In this document: positions 1 through 7,602 of the stretch, in pieces | Layout of the letters: each line of letters starts with the position of its first letter | Position numbering within the stretch: the stretch's first letter is position 1 | Source of the DNA: Candidatus Scalindua sediminis | Lineage (GTDB): Bacteria; Planctomycetota; Brocadiia; Brocadiales; Scalinduaceae | DNA length: 64,000 nt | Assembly: GCA_008636105.1 (NCBI GenBank) | Contig: VSDH01000008.1 | Location: 1-64,000, forward strand | Direction: 5' to 3' | The notes under the pieces: generated by a model | The model's database searches: none | What the model was told of the DNA's origin: nothing | Seen by the model: the letters and a program-made list of their open reading frames with translations, nothing else | Program-made: the position numbers and the translations under genes

Positions 1-280
1 TTACCAATTAGTACAATAATCTTCTTGGATCTTGCTTATTGAATTCATTTATCAAACACCGTGCCGAACAGTATTGGCGCTGTCCCTATTTGCACAGTGG
101 CTGGGGTATGGTATTGTTAGTAAATTGGCTTAATCACTAATCAAGGTGTGATCTCATTCGGCTCCAGATTTCACTGGATATTATCACTGGAATCTTGGTA
201 ATATACTTTTCTAATCAGCAAATTTATACCTAAAACTGTTAACAGGTCTTTTGTGGGGTTTTTGTGGGACAAAAGCAATA
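1..280. other. left-edge AT-rich non-coding stretch
   Basis: No convincing coding sequence is visible on either strand before the first gene. The segment is AT-rich and has no recognisable RNA gene. It probably holds the promoter of the following three-gene set, but I cannot assign -35/-10 boxes with confidence. Confidence 0.4.
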
Positions 281-1069
281 ATGATAATTGATAATCGTCA
301 TTCAATATGTCACAAAGTAGTATATGAAGTACGTTACAAATATGGGTTTACTTATCTAGACCGTTGTGGGAGCACGGTTAATGAAATTATGAACAGCACT
401 GATGAAGAATGGGAATTCTATGGACGTGAACCAGATCCTCAAAGTGCACCATTGATAAGCCTAAGAAACGGAACAAGGTTTAACTTTTCTGCTCTAAAGT
501 ATGATTTTGCATTGGAACAAAAGGAAGGTGCGGATAAAGATATAGAAAAACAAGATATAGATGGATTTATAGAACAGGTAGACTTGGTTTCATCAATAGT
601 TAATGAAAGGCTTAGTTTAAGGGATTTTAGCCGTGTTGGTTTTAGAATATGGTACTTATTTGCTTCTAGAACGAGAGAAGATTCAGAGGCATGGATATCT
701 CAGCTATTGAAAACTAATGACATTGATAATCCAATAGCTGAGGCATTAAATGGTAATGTAGAAGCGAAGAGTCATGTAGTTGTGGTTGCATCACAAGATA
801 GAAAGTTTCGTATCTCAATAATCGGTGTGGAAAGCCAAGCTCAATTGAATCTTGTAGGAGGTATGGTTAGTATTCGAAAAAGTAAGCTTAGCCGTGGACA
901 AGATAAATATTTAAAAAAACAATTAAAGAGAGCAGCTAATAATCCTGAATTCGCGGTAATGTTTGATATAGATTCATTTGTTGAATCGCCCAAGGATGTA
1001 GAAGCTAAAGACTTCATTGCAGAATCATTAAAACAGATTGAAGAAAAAGTGCCAGTGGCATTTAAATAA
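281..1069 (+). CDS. uncharacterised protein, first gene of a three-gene cassette
   Basis: I do not recognise this family with confidence. The open frame can begin at TTG 251, but ATG 281 (MIIDNRHS...) is the more natural start and gives 262 residues. The product is soluble and charged, with no signal peptide or membrane segment. The N-terminal part (VVYEVRYKYGF) and overall length are loosely reminiscent of the TIGR04255 group of sporadic hypothetical proteins; this is only an impression. The C-terminal half has a lysine/arginine-rich stretch (SKLSRGQDKYLKKQLKR). It is followed 32 bp later by another unknown gene with a good ribosome binding site and then by a PIN-like gene, all on the same strand, so the three probably form one unit. 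AT-rich composition and lack of housekeeping neighbours suggest accessory DNA. Confidence 0.6.
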   Translation: MIIDNRHSICHKVVYEVRYKYGFTYLDRCGSTVNEIMNSTDEEWEFYGREPDPQSAPLISLRNGTRFNFSALKYDFALEQKEGADKDIEKQDIDGFIEQVDLVSSIVNERLSLRDFSRVGFRIWYLFASRTREDSEAWISQLLKTNDIDNPIAEALNGNVEAKSHVVVVASQDRKFRISIIGVESQAQLNLVGGMVSIRKSKLSRGQDKYLKKQLKRAANNPEFAVMFDIDSFVESPKDVEAKDFIAESLKQIEEKVPVAFK

Positions 1070-1101
1070 AAGAGTATTTTTCTAAAAGAGGAAAGTATAT
1101 T

Positions 1102-1674
1102 ATGGGCTATGATACATTAACAGATTTTAATGATGAAATCATTCACCAGTCTAGGGCTTTTGGCTTAACAAAACACACAGAAAGTCAAGGATCAAGAAGT
1201 GTCAATTATGATTCGTATTATAATAAAACTGGTGTGGATGTAAAACCTGTTATTCAGAGAAGATCAAGAGCTGTTTCTTATAAAAGACAAGTTCAACAAA
1301 TTGCAATCTCAGAAGAAGTAAACAGGTTGCTGCGAAAGGCTTCAGAAACAGTTGACCAGCTTGTGGTGACTAAAGACTTAATTGAACAAGCAAATTACGC
1401 ATTTGCATTCAAGGATTGTTTAGAGGATCTTTGGAAGAATAGGAAGAACAGAGAAGACAACTGGGGGGATCTCTTAAATATTGTGCAGGTTGTATTGGCT
1501 CAGGTTGAGTTTGAACAACTTTCTGAAGTACAGAAGTTGAGTATAAAGAAGGTTACGAATGTTTACCTTTGTAAGCCGGAAATATTAGATCCAGACATTG
1601 ACGATGCTTTAGAAGCGCTTTCTGAAGCGGGTTTTGACCCCTGGAGTGGGATTAGTGGAAAGCCTGAAGTATAA
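1102..1674 (+). CDS. uncharacterised 190-residue protein, second gene of cassette
   Basis: No family recognised. A clear Shine-Dalgarno sequence (AGAGGAAAG) sits 6 bases before ATG 1102. The N-terminal 75 residues look polar and probably disordered, including a basic run (QRRSRAVSYKRQVQQ). The C-terminal 110 residues look helical and compact, ending in LEALSEAGFDPWSGISGKPEV. It has no signal peptide or membrane helix. It lies between the first cassette gene and the PIN-like gene with gaps of about 30 bp, which suggests co-transcription. An antitoxin or adaptor role for the neighbouring PIN-like protein is possible but is only inference from position. Confidence 0.6.
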   Translation: MGYDTLTDFNDEIIHQSRAFGLTKHTESQGSRSVNYDSYYNKTGVDVKPVIQRRSRAVSYKRQVQQIAISEEVNRLLRKASETVDQLVVTKDLIEQANYAFAFKDCLEDLWKNRKNREDNWGDLLNIVQVVLAQVEFEQLSEVQKLSIKKVTNVYLCKPEILDPDIDDALEALSEAGFDPWSGISGKPEV

Positions 1675-1704
1675 CTCCAGTACACATTCAATTAATTTAA
1701 CTTA

Positions 1705-2559
1705 ATGCCTACCGGAACAGCTATTTTCCCCGATACATCAATCCATATTGCCAGGTTATTGCGTGAGCCTGAAATAAAGAAGATTATTGAACAGCGTCTA
1801 GCTTCTTATAATCTTGTTGTTTCTAGCTCAGTGGTTGTACAGGAATTCAAACGCCGTGTCCTGCCTGAAGCAATTTATTTGATAAATCAATTGAATCTCA
1901 GAGGGTCTTACCAAAGAGTAAGAAGACATGTAGATAGTCTTCCTGAAGAATGGAAAAGAAAGAGACAGATTTGTGTTGGAATGTTAAATGAAATATTTGA
2001 AACTGTGGATAAAGTTGATGATTCAGAATTAACCGAGCGTGCTAAACGTTATTTACATACACTAATAAAACATGGCATAACTTATTTTAAAAGAAAATTA
2101 GGCCATATAACTACAGGTACAGATTGTTATTTATCTAAGCTGCCTGTTAAAGTGAAAAAACCATATCAGAAATATGATTCAATTGAAAAGAAATGTAGTA
2201 AAGTTTATCCTCTTTGTCCTATAGCCAGTTTTCTCAAAGAAAAAATAGAATTATGTAAACAAATTTTAAAGTATTTGTCTGCTTTACAGGATAGAACAAA
2301 AGAACTTGAAAGCACGCTTGAATTTTTGCGAGAGTTTATTGATAATCCTGATGGCATTCATGGAAAGAACCCATGTTATTGTGTTGGAGATCTTTTAATT
2401 GCACTTGAAAGCAGTAATATTCCTGATTTCTATACTATGAATTACAAAGAAAGTAAGTTTTTTTGTGATGTTTTAGATCAAAATCTAATTGTATTACCTC
2501 ATAATCCTGATAAATCAGAAAGAATCTTTTCAAAGAATTCCAAACCATGGAATCTATAA
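1705..2559 (+). CDS. PIN-like domain protein, third gene of cassette
   Basis: A 284-residue protein starting at ATG 1705. The N-terminus IFPDTSIHIARLL resembles the first strand and acidic residue of PIN-fold nucleases (D in a DTSxxxxxL context), followed by SSSVVVQEFKRRV, which matches the second conserved acidic position (E after a VVSS strand). The C-terminal CVGDLLIALESSNIPDFYTMNYKESKFF resembles the late PIN motif in which an aspartate precedes a helix and a strand ends in a 'TxN' segment. The middle (residues 60-200) is a long helical insertion with several cysteines, unlike ordinary VapC toxins of about 130 residues. By family knowledge PIN proteins are Mg-dependent RNases; activity here is inferred. 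Together with the two unknown genes upstream it may form a toxin-like or defence-like unit. Confidence 0.55.
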   Translation: MPTGTAIFPDTSIHIARLLREPEIKKIIEQRLASYNLVVSSSVVVQEFKRRVLPEAIYLINQLNLRGSYQRVRRHVDSLPEEWKRKRQICVGMLNEIFETVDKVDDSELTERAKRYLHTLIKHGITYFKRKLGHITTGTDCYLSKLPVKVKKPYQKYDSIEKKCSKVYPLCPIASFLKEKIELCKQILKYLSALQDRTKELESTLEFLREFIDNPDGIHGKNPCYCVGDLLIALESSNIPDFYTMNYKESKFFCDVLDQNLIVLPHNPDKSERIFSKNSKPWNL

Positions 2560-2964
2560 GAAATACATATTGCATAAAAAAACATGAGTAAGCAGAATAA
2601 AGACAATGAGCGGGCGATCAAATCTGAACGTGAAAACTGGTCAAGTCTGCCTATAGCTTAACTGGTGAAGTTTATACCCATCTCAAAATAGTTTTCGGAG
2701 AAAATCTAAAAACAATTTTGCCCGAGTATAACTGCAACCAAGATTTGGTTTTTTGAAAAGCCAAAAACCAAACCGGTTTTAGTATATTATAGGAAGATGT
2801 GCTACCAAAACTGTCTCAACCCTTTCTAACGATTATGCCTTTATCGGCTAGCAATAAACGGGCGGTGTTTTTTCGATTAATATTTTAAGGTGATTTGTTA
2901 AAAGTTGAGACCTGACCCCAGAACTTTCTTGACAGGGAATCAATAATGTATTACATCATGTTAC
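2560..2964. other. intergenic region with a copy of the hisF 3' end
   Basis: No gene found. Besides AT-rich sequence it holds the first copy (2816-2843) of a repeat that matches the last codons of hisF. An 'AAGTTGAGACCTGACCCCAG' string lies near 2905. Confidence 0.5.
2816..2843 (+). repeat. hisF-3'-end direct repeat, copy 1
   Basis: Read on the minus strand, this segment encodes GIIVRKG followed by TGA, identical over 25 bp to the end of the hisF gene at 6366-6390. The reading frame upstream on the minus strand continues as LLLADKGIIVRKG, so about 12 codons resemble a diverged hisF tail (hisF has [13 protein letters not shown]). It shares 28 bp with copy 2 at 3264. It may be an attachment-site-like scar or a remnant of a second hisF. 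Confidence 0.8.
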
Positions 2965-3186
2965 ATGAAAACATCAACCTTGACAATCCGATTGGATAAA
3001 GATCTCGAGAATATGTTGTCCAAAGCCAGCAAGAAGACCGGTAAAAACAGAAGTGAAATCGCTCGTGAAGCGTTGCGTCGTCAATTGCGAATTAGCCAGT
3101 TTGAAGCCCTTCGAAAAAGAGTTATGCCTTTTGCAGAAGCCCGGGGATTTTTAACAGATGACGACGTTTTCTTCAAGGTCTCATGA
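2965..3186 (+). CDS. ribbon-helix-helix antitoxin (CopG/VapB type)
   Basis: The 73-residue protein begins MKTSTLTIRLDKDLENMLSKASKKTGKNRSEIAREALRRQL (given here only as the fold description: a short beta strand TLTIRLD, then two helices with the NRSEIAREALRRQL dimer helix). This is the standard RHH fold of CopG/VapB antitoxins, which bind their own promoter as dimers and neutralise a PIN toxin. Its stop codon TGA overlaps the ATG of the following PIN gene (ATGA at 3183), as is usual for such pairs. The toxin partner is truncated after about 27 native codons, so the antitoxin is now orphaned. The -10-like TTACATCATGTTACATG region sits immediately upstream of the start. Confidence 0.85.
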   Translation: MKTSTLTIRLDKDLENMLSKASKKTGKNRSEIAREALRRQLRISQFEALRKRVMPFAEARGFLTDDDVFFKVS

Positions 3187-3296
3187 AAGTCTTTCTGGAC
3201 ACCAATGTCCTTGTAAGCGCAATAGCAACCCGTGGACTTTGTGCGGATGTTCTAAGGGAAGTTTCAACCCTTTCTAACGATTATGCCTTTATTTAA
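3183..3296 (+). pseudogene. truncated PIN-domain toxin (VapC-like), cut at the hisF-end repeat
   Basis: Starting at the ATG that overlaps the antitoxin stop, the frame reads MKVFLDTNVLVSAIATRGLC and on to LREV. This is the typical N-terminus of a PIN-family toxin, with the catalytic Asp6 in FLDTNVL. At 3264 the frame runs into the hisF-end direct repeat and reads nonsense ([10 protein letters not shown]) to a TAA at 3294-3296. An intact PIN toxin has about 130-140 residues with three further acidic residues, all missing here. The break coincides with the repeat edge, which indicates a recombination or deletion event at that sequence. The product would be inactive. Confidence 0.85.
3264..3291 (+). 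repeat. hisF-3'-end direct repeat, copy 2
   Basis: Shares 28 bp with copy 1 (2816-2843) and 25 bp with the real hisF end (6366-6390), all in the same orientation. Unlike copy 1 it has no further hisF similarity beyond these bases. It forms the junction at which the PIN toxin gene is broken. The cytochrome operon lies between this copy and hisF. Confidence 0.85.
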
Positions 3297-3415
3297 TCTT
3301 GCAGATTGAACCAAAACGTTTCGGTTAAGGCTACCCGCCAGAAAGACGAGTCGGGCTGGCAAGCCAGAACCAGCCTGAAATAAGTAGTTGTAAAATATTA
3401 TTGTAATGATAACGT

Positions 3416-3455
3416 ATAAGCCCCCAATATCCATTAAAGGGTATCGGGGGCTTAT
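3416..3455. terminator. bidirectional-looking terminator hairpin
   Basis: A 10-bp perfect stem (ATAAGCCCCC pairing with GGGGGCTTAT) with additional weaker pairing inside encloses a short loop. It lies about 90 bp past the stop codon of the minus-strand octaheme cytochrome and faces the accessory genes on the other side. AT-rich tracts flank it on both sides. It probably ends the cytochrome operon transcript. Confidence 0.75.
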
Positions 3456-3545
3456 TATATTATGGCAACATCTGTCCCTGTTAAAAAAAAATTTTAAATA
3501 ACAGGCCTCGTAAATGCCTTAATTATAAAAGGTCTTTAGAGGTTT

Positions 3546-5237
3546 TTAATTCATTTGTTGCACTTGCTCGTTGGTTTCAACTTTGAAGTTTTTACCATAT
3601 AGGTAACCAATACCGAGTTTTTTCTCTAGAGCTGCCTCTCTACGTATTCTCTTGGCTTCAGCTTGTACATTTCCAAGCTCCTGTAGCATTGGAGACTGCC
3701 CCCACCACCACATTATGTCTTGCTGGGCATGAGCATAACCTTTGTATCCCTGGAGCTTATACCAGAACCACATCTTTGCGTAAGATCTCTCGATAGCAGT
3801 AGGATAGTTCTCTCCCTGATAAAAAAGGGCAAAACCCCCAAAGGTGGGACCGATGACCGGCACCTTTCCTCCTGATTTATTAAAAGCTCCCCATACGGCA
3901 TCCCCAAGTAACTCCGGACCTAGTACTTCGGTAATCTTATCGCCAAATGGGTAGATATCAGTTTCTTCTTCTGCTGTTGTATAAAGAAGATCATCTGTAA
4001 TGAGATCATCAATAATCTTTTGTGCCTTATCGGTAAGGCTGAATGCCTGGAACATGTAATCATCGAGTTGCTCTAAATAAATATCGGCAAAACGAGGGCT
4101 ATGGCAATTCGAGCAGAGTTCGATCCATTTATCCCTCTTATCCAGGTTTTCATCAGAATATATGTCAATTTTATCAGCTATGATTTTTATTCCAAAAGGA
4201 TAATCTTTAAGTGTCGATTTATATTCAATATTTGACGGAGGGGTAGTACCCATTCGCCAGATGCCTTTTGAAACAAAATTGTGCGTGAACCTTCCACCTC
4301 CCTGGTACATATGGCAGAATTGACAGGTCGGTGTGCGATATTCCTCTCCAACTATAACATGTGCAAGCGGTTTTTCAAAATTATAGTGCTCTTCTTCCAT
4401 CTCATAAATAATCCCATGTTTTGATTCACGGTAAGATTCAGCATCAGGATGGTCAGGGCCCATGTGGCATGTCATACAAGCTTCAGGCCTTCTTGCCTCA
4501 GCAGCAGAGAACGTATGCCTTGTATGGCAGGGATCACACTTCTCTCCGATACCATGACACATATCACAGCCTGCGTTACCGGCTAACCACCCCCTTCTGT
4601 ACGCCTCAGGATACCAGGGGACAAGGACGTTGGCCTCCCATGCCTGGATATGATTAGGACGTCCGTGGTCTTTCTCGCTTACAAGCTCCTTTACCTGTCT
4701 TGCATGACATTCGCTGCACTCCTCTGCCGAGGGCATCCTTATTTTCTTTGTCTCTGTGTTCACATGACAGTCAAAGCAATCTACCGAGTCGATTTCACGT
4801 CCTATTATTCCCTCGATAATACTGGTCTTACGGGCAATTATACCGCTTTTCCTTGGATTGTAATGTGCGGAGCGTTTCCAGTCAGCCACAGCACCTGTGT
4901 TTATTCCGTCGTGGCATATTATGCACAAGTCCCTGCGTTCCTTCTCTATGAATATTGTATGGTCTAGAAGTTCCGGTGGCTCGTAATGCCTTAATGGACT
5001 AAAATACATTTGCATTTTTAAAGGTTTATAATAGTCTTTGAAAAGTCCTGCACCTTCTTTAAGACCAACATTGTCCCTGAAAACTGCCTTGTACCAATCT
5101 GGAAACCCTTCATATATGTCCACCTTCTTCGGTACATACGGTTTTTCTTCCTCTGCCAGGACTAATCCTGAAAAAAGTATGGCCGTGACCAGCAGGAAGA
5201 AATTAAAACAAAATCTTAACTTTTTTGCATAATTCAT
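3546..5237 (-). CDS. octaheme hydroxylamine oxidoreductase-like cytochrome c (anammox HAO paralogue)
   Basis: A secreted multiheme protein with a signal peptide ending near LVLAEEE and eight CXXCH haem motifs (first cysteines near residues 105, 154, 174, 224, 234, 254, 305 and 375, counted from the start at 5237). After the sixth motif comes GPDHPDAE, which holds the Asp-His pair of the HAO active site. ATG 5237 is chosen because the Shine-Dalgarno AAAGGAG is 10 bases from it; ATG 5246 is almost touching it. HAO-family enzymes in the anammoxosome oxidise hydroxylamine or hydrazine, or reduce nitrite. Pairing with a diheme cytochrome c upstream is characteristic of the Kuenenia kustc0458/0457 type, a nitrite-reducing form lacking the haem-tyrosine cross-link. 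I infer that type here; the tyrosine position needs an alignment. Confidence 0.93.
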   Translation of the reverse strand: MNYAKKLRFCFNFFLLVTAILFSGLVLAEEEKPYVPKKVDIYEGFPDWYKAVFRDNVGLKEGAGLFKDYYKPLKMQMYFSPLRHYEPPELLDHTIFIEKERRDLCIICHDGINTGAVADWKRSAHYNPRKSGIIARKTSIIEGIIGREIDSVDCFDCHVNTETKKIRMPSAEECSECHARQVKELVSEKDHGRPNHIQAWEANVLVPWYPEAYRRGWLAGNAGCDMCHGIGEKCDPCHTRHTFSAAEARRPEACMTCHMGPDHPDAESYRESKHGIIYEMEEEHYNFEKPLAHVIVGEEYRTPTCQFCHMYQGGGRFTHNFVSKGIWRMGTTPPSNIEYKSTLKDYPFGIKIIADKIDIYSDENLDKRDKWIELCSNCHSPRFADIYLEQLDDYMFQAFSLTDKAQKIIDDLITDDLLYTTAEEETDIYPFGDKITEVLGPELLGDAVWGAFNKSGGKVPVIGPTFGGFALFYQGENYPTAIERSYAKMWFWYKLQGYKGYAHAQQDIMWWWGQSPMLQELGNVQAEAKRIRREAALEKKLGIGYLYGKNFKVETNEQVQQMN

Positions 5238-5283
5238 AACACTCATTCTCCTTTAAATTTTTTTTGCGAAAAACTTATACAGC

Positions 5284-6102
5284 TTATTCCTTCTCTTTAG
5301 ATATTTCTTGCTTAGCAAGAGATTTTACATAATGTACCATACACCAACGATCCTCGTCTGAAAGCTCATTGGCAAAGGATGGCATTGGTGTACCGTTCAT
5401 ACCTGTTGTAAATCTCAGATAGATATCCCGGTCTGTAGAACCTCCCTTATACTTACTTTCCCGTGTAAAATCATAAGGTAATATGGGAATACCCCATTCA
5501 TCCTCCAGGTCGTAACTGCTTGGTCCATCTCCACGACCCGTCTTTCCGTGACACTTCCAGCATTCTTTCTCTTCGTAAAGCTTTTTACCTCTTGCAATAG
5601 TCTTTTGGGTAGGACGCATCTCCCTTCCTAAAATTACCGACGGTTCCGGCTTTCTGTATTGCCAGGCTATAGAAAAGCTCTTTATAACAGGCAGCATTGC
5701 TTTGATTTGCTCCTCTTCAAGTATATCCCACGGTATCATGGACGTTCCATGAATCCCGGTATAAATTACATGAATAAGATCTGCATCCGTTGGTACAGAA
5801 CCTGAAGGGTTAGTGCGTATCTTGAATTGGCCTCTTATGAAATCCCTGGGCTTGGGGTAAAGGGCCCTTGCCAGTGGGCCTTCTCCATCACCTTCCTCAC
5901 CATGACACACTGCACAGTATTTTATGTAAATATCTTTTCCCTTCTTAAATTCTTCCTCGGAAACAGGTTTAAGTGCGTCCTGTGCCATTGCCAAACTGCC
6001 AAGGCATAGCATGGTTACAAAAACGATTGAAATGAATAGAGCGTCCTTCCAGCACAAGTTGCTTCTTTCACTAATTTCTTTTTTCCTGTTTAGATACCCC
6101 AT
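5284..6102 (-). CDS. diheme cytochrome c, partner of the HAO-like octaheme protein
   Basis: A 272-residue secreted protein with two class-I cytochrome c domains: CAVCH at residues 63-67 and CWKCH at 181-185, each followed by G..G(D/E)G. Candidate methionine ligands are in GTSMIPW and GTPMPSF. The signal peptide has a long charged start and a hydrophobic core ending at LAMAQ. A GGAGG ribosome binding site lies 8 bases before ATG 6102. It precedes the octaheme gene by about 45 bp on the same strand, so both are one operon. In the Kuenenia homologue pair the diheme subunit binds the octaheme subunit and feeds electrons to it in a large hetero-oligomer; the same role is inferred here. Confidence 0.9.
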   Translation of the reverse strand: MGYLNRKKEISERSNLCWKDALFISIVFVTMLCLGSLAMAQDALKPVSEEEFKKGKDIYIKYCAVCHGEEGDGEGPLARALYPKPRDFIRGQFKIRTNPSGSVPTDADLIHVIYTGIHGTSMIPWDILEEEQIKAMLPVIKSFSIAWQYRKPEPSVILGREMRPTQKTIARGKKLYEEKECWKCHGKTGRGDGPSSYDLEDEWGIPILPYDFTRESKYKGGSTDRDIYLRFTTGMNGTPMPSFANELSDEDRWCMVHYVKSLAKQEISKEKE

Positions 6103-6162
6103 AGATAATTCCTCCGTTATACTTTCAAAAAAGTAAAAATAATTATAATACTGAATTCATCC

Positions 6163-6328
6163 AGGCTTGCCCGCCAAACTACAGGCTGTGTCGTAATGTC
6201 ATCCCGAACTTGTTTCGGGATCTCTAAGATTGCTAACCTGTTGAAATCATTAGATTCTGAATCAAGTTCAGAATGACAAAATAGGCATTTCCTTTATTAC
6301 GACACAGCCTGCTAATCGGCGGGCAGGC
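6163..6328. repeat. family-1 inverted-repeat element (MITE-like)
   Basis: A non-coding element with terminal inverted repeats AGGCTGTGTCGTAAT (6183-6197) and its complement (6296-6310), flanked by further complementary GCCTGCCCGCC-type sequence. Inside are two hairpins (CCCGAAC...TTCGGG type and ATTCTGAA..TTCAGAAT type). A copy in the opposite orientation occurs at 11160-11357, and related parts at 56650-56850. It lies directly upstream of the cytochrome operon, between it and hisF. Confidence 0.8.
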
Positions 6329-6365
6329 ATGCATATTACTTAATTACGTTAGGTATTGTGTCTCT

Positions 6366-6390
6366 TCAACCCTTTCTAACGATTATGCCT
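6366..6390 (+). repeat. hisF-3'-end direct repeat, copy 3 (native locus)
   Basis: The 3' terminal 25 bp of hisF including its stop codon. Identical sequence occurs at 2816 and 3264 in the same orientation. 3' ends of conserved genes are typical integration sites for tyrosine-recombinase elements, although such sites are more usual in tRNA genes. Confidence 0.85.
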
Positions 6391-7124
6391 CTTTCAGCTA
6401 AAAAATTCTTTACTGTAGCGACGTCGTATTCTTTAAAATGAAAAATAGAGGCGGCTAGTGCTGCATCCGCCTTGCCTGTAGTAAATACATCGTAAAAATG
6501 CTCGAGCTTTCCCGCACCACCGGAAGCAATAATGGGTATTTCCAGATTCTCGGAAATCAGTCTTGTTAGCTCCAGATCGTAACCATCTTTAGTACCATCA
6601 CAATCCATACTCGTAAGTAGTATCTCTCCCGCACCTCTTGATTCTACTTCTCTGGCCCATTCAATAGCGTCTTTGCCGGTAGGAGTGCGGCCTCCATTTA
6701 TGAAGACCTCCCATCCATCTCCTTTTCTTTTGGCATCAATGGCAACTACTATACATTGATCACCGAAGCGCTTTGATGCCTTATTCACAAAATCAGGGTC
6801 CTTTACTGCTGCAGTATTTATTGATACTTTATCAGCACCGGCCTTTAGAAGAGCCCTGATGTCTTCAATAGTCCTAATCCCACCACCAACCGTAAGTGGC
6901 ATGAAGACTTTCTCAGCCGTATGCCCAACTACGTCAATAATGATATTTCTTTTCTCGTGCGATGCTGTAATATCAAGAAAGACTAATTCGTCTGCACATT
7001 GTTTATCATATAACTCGGCAATCTCTACGGGATCGCCAGAGTCTCTTAAATCCAAAAACCTGGTGCCCTTCACCACTCTGCCGTCTTTAACGTCAAGACA
7101 GGGTATAATGCGTTTGGCTAACAT
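6366..7124 (-). CDS. hisF: imidazole glycerol phosphate synthase cyclase subunit
   Basis: A full-length 252-residue HisF starting [20 protein letters not shown], with Asp11 of the catalytic pair in CLDVKDG and the second Asp in [14 protein letters not shown]. The phosphate-binding loops GGGIRT and ASGGAG of the (beta/alpha)8 barrel are present. With HisH it makes imidazole glycerol phosphate and AICAR in histidine synthesis; hisH is not in this window. The last seven codons (GIIVRKG) and stop form the 25-bp sequence that recurs at 2816 and 3264. It is transcribed alone, separated from thiG by about 470 bp of repeats. Confidence 0.97.
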   Translation of the reverse strand: MLAKRIIPCLDVKDGRVVKGTRFLDLRDSGDPVEIAELYDKQCADELVFLDITASHEKRNIIIDVVGHTAEKVFMPLTVGGGIRTIEDIRALLKAGADKVSINTAAVKDPDFVNKASKRFGDQCIVVAIDAKRKGDGWEVFINGGRTPTGKDAIEWAREVESRGAGEILLTSMDCDGTKDGYDLELTRLISENLEIPIIASGGAGKLEHFYDVFTTGKADAALAASIFHFKEYDVATVKNFLAERGIIVRKG

Positions 7125-7189
7125 TAGTATTTATCTCTTAAATAAATGTATGAGAATTATACATAGCGTCCTAAATACTTGCGCATTCT

Positions 7190-7602
7190 AATGTGTCACC
7201 CTGAGCAAAGCGAAGGGTCTCGCACTACAAAAAAGAGATTCTTCACTTCCCCCCACTTCTTGCTTTCGCAGCGTGCCGCCACAGTGCAAGAAAGCAGTGG
7301 GGGCACTTTCAGAATGACAGGAAGCGAAGGGTTCAAAATGCTGTCTTGAACAAAGTGAAGGCATGACATGAAAATTATAGATTCCCTGTCTGCATTGCCA
7401 TGAAGGTTGAAACCACGGGAATGACAGAGAGTACAATACGTTGTCATTCCCGCGAAAGCGGGAATCTATTTTCGTGTTAAACCTTCATGCCCCTTCAGGG
7501 CACCACGAAGGATGAAAATTAAAACTTTTGGATTCCCTGCGAAAGCGGGGCTAATTGCCGTACCTTCCTTTCGGAAGGAATCCAGAGTTATTTTCGTGTT
7601 AA
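7190..7602. repeat. cluster of non-coding palindromic repeats between hisF and thiG
   Basis: No gene. A 54-bp palindromic unit at 7250-7303 (CCCCCACTTCTTGC...CAGTGGGGG) is nearly the same as the one inside the PilZ gene at 22422. REP-like GTCATTCCCGCGAAAGCGGG sequence lies near 7442-7461. Family-3 ends of the type TTTTCGTGTTAA occur at about 7473 and 7591-7602; the latter contains the thiG stop codon. GTCATTCTGA/TCAGAATGAC-type hairpins also occur. Confidence 0.8.

Noticed and set aside
2816-3291. Two near copies of a 28-bp sequence as a minimal CRISPR
   Set aside because: The repeats match the hisF 3' coding end, the spacing is 448 bp, and there are no spacers or cas genes.
7188-7447. Two 82-83 codon minus-strand frames between hisF and thiG
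   Set aside because: They are translations of palindromic repeats, rich in Cys/Ser/Pro, with no family.
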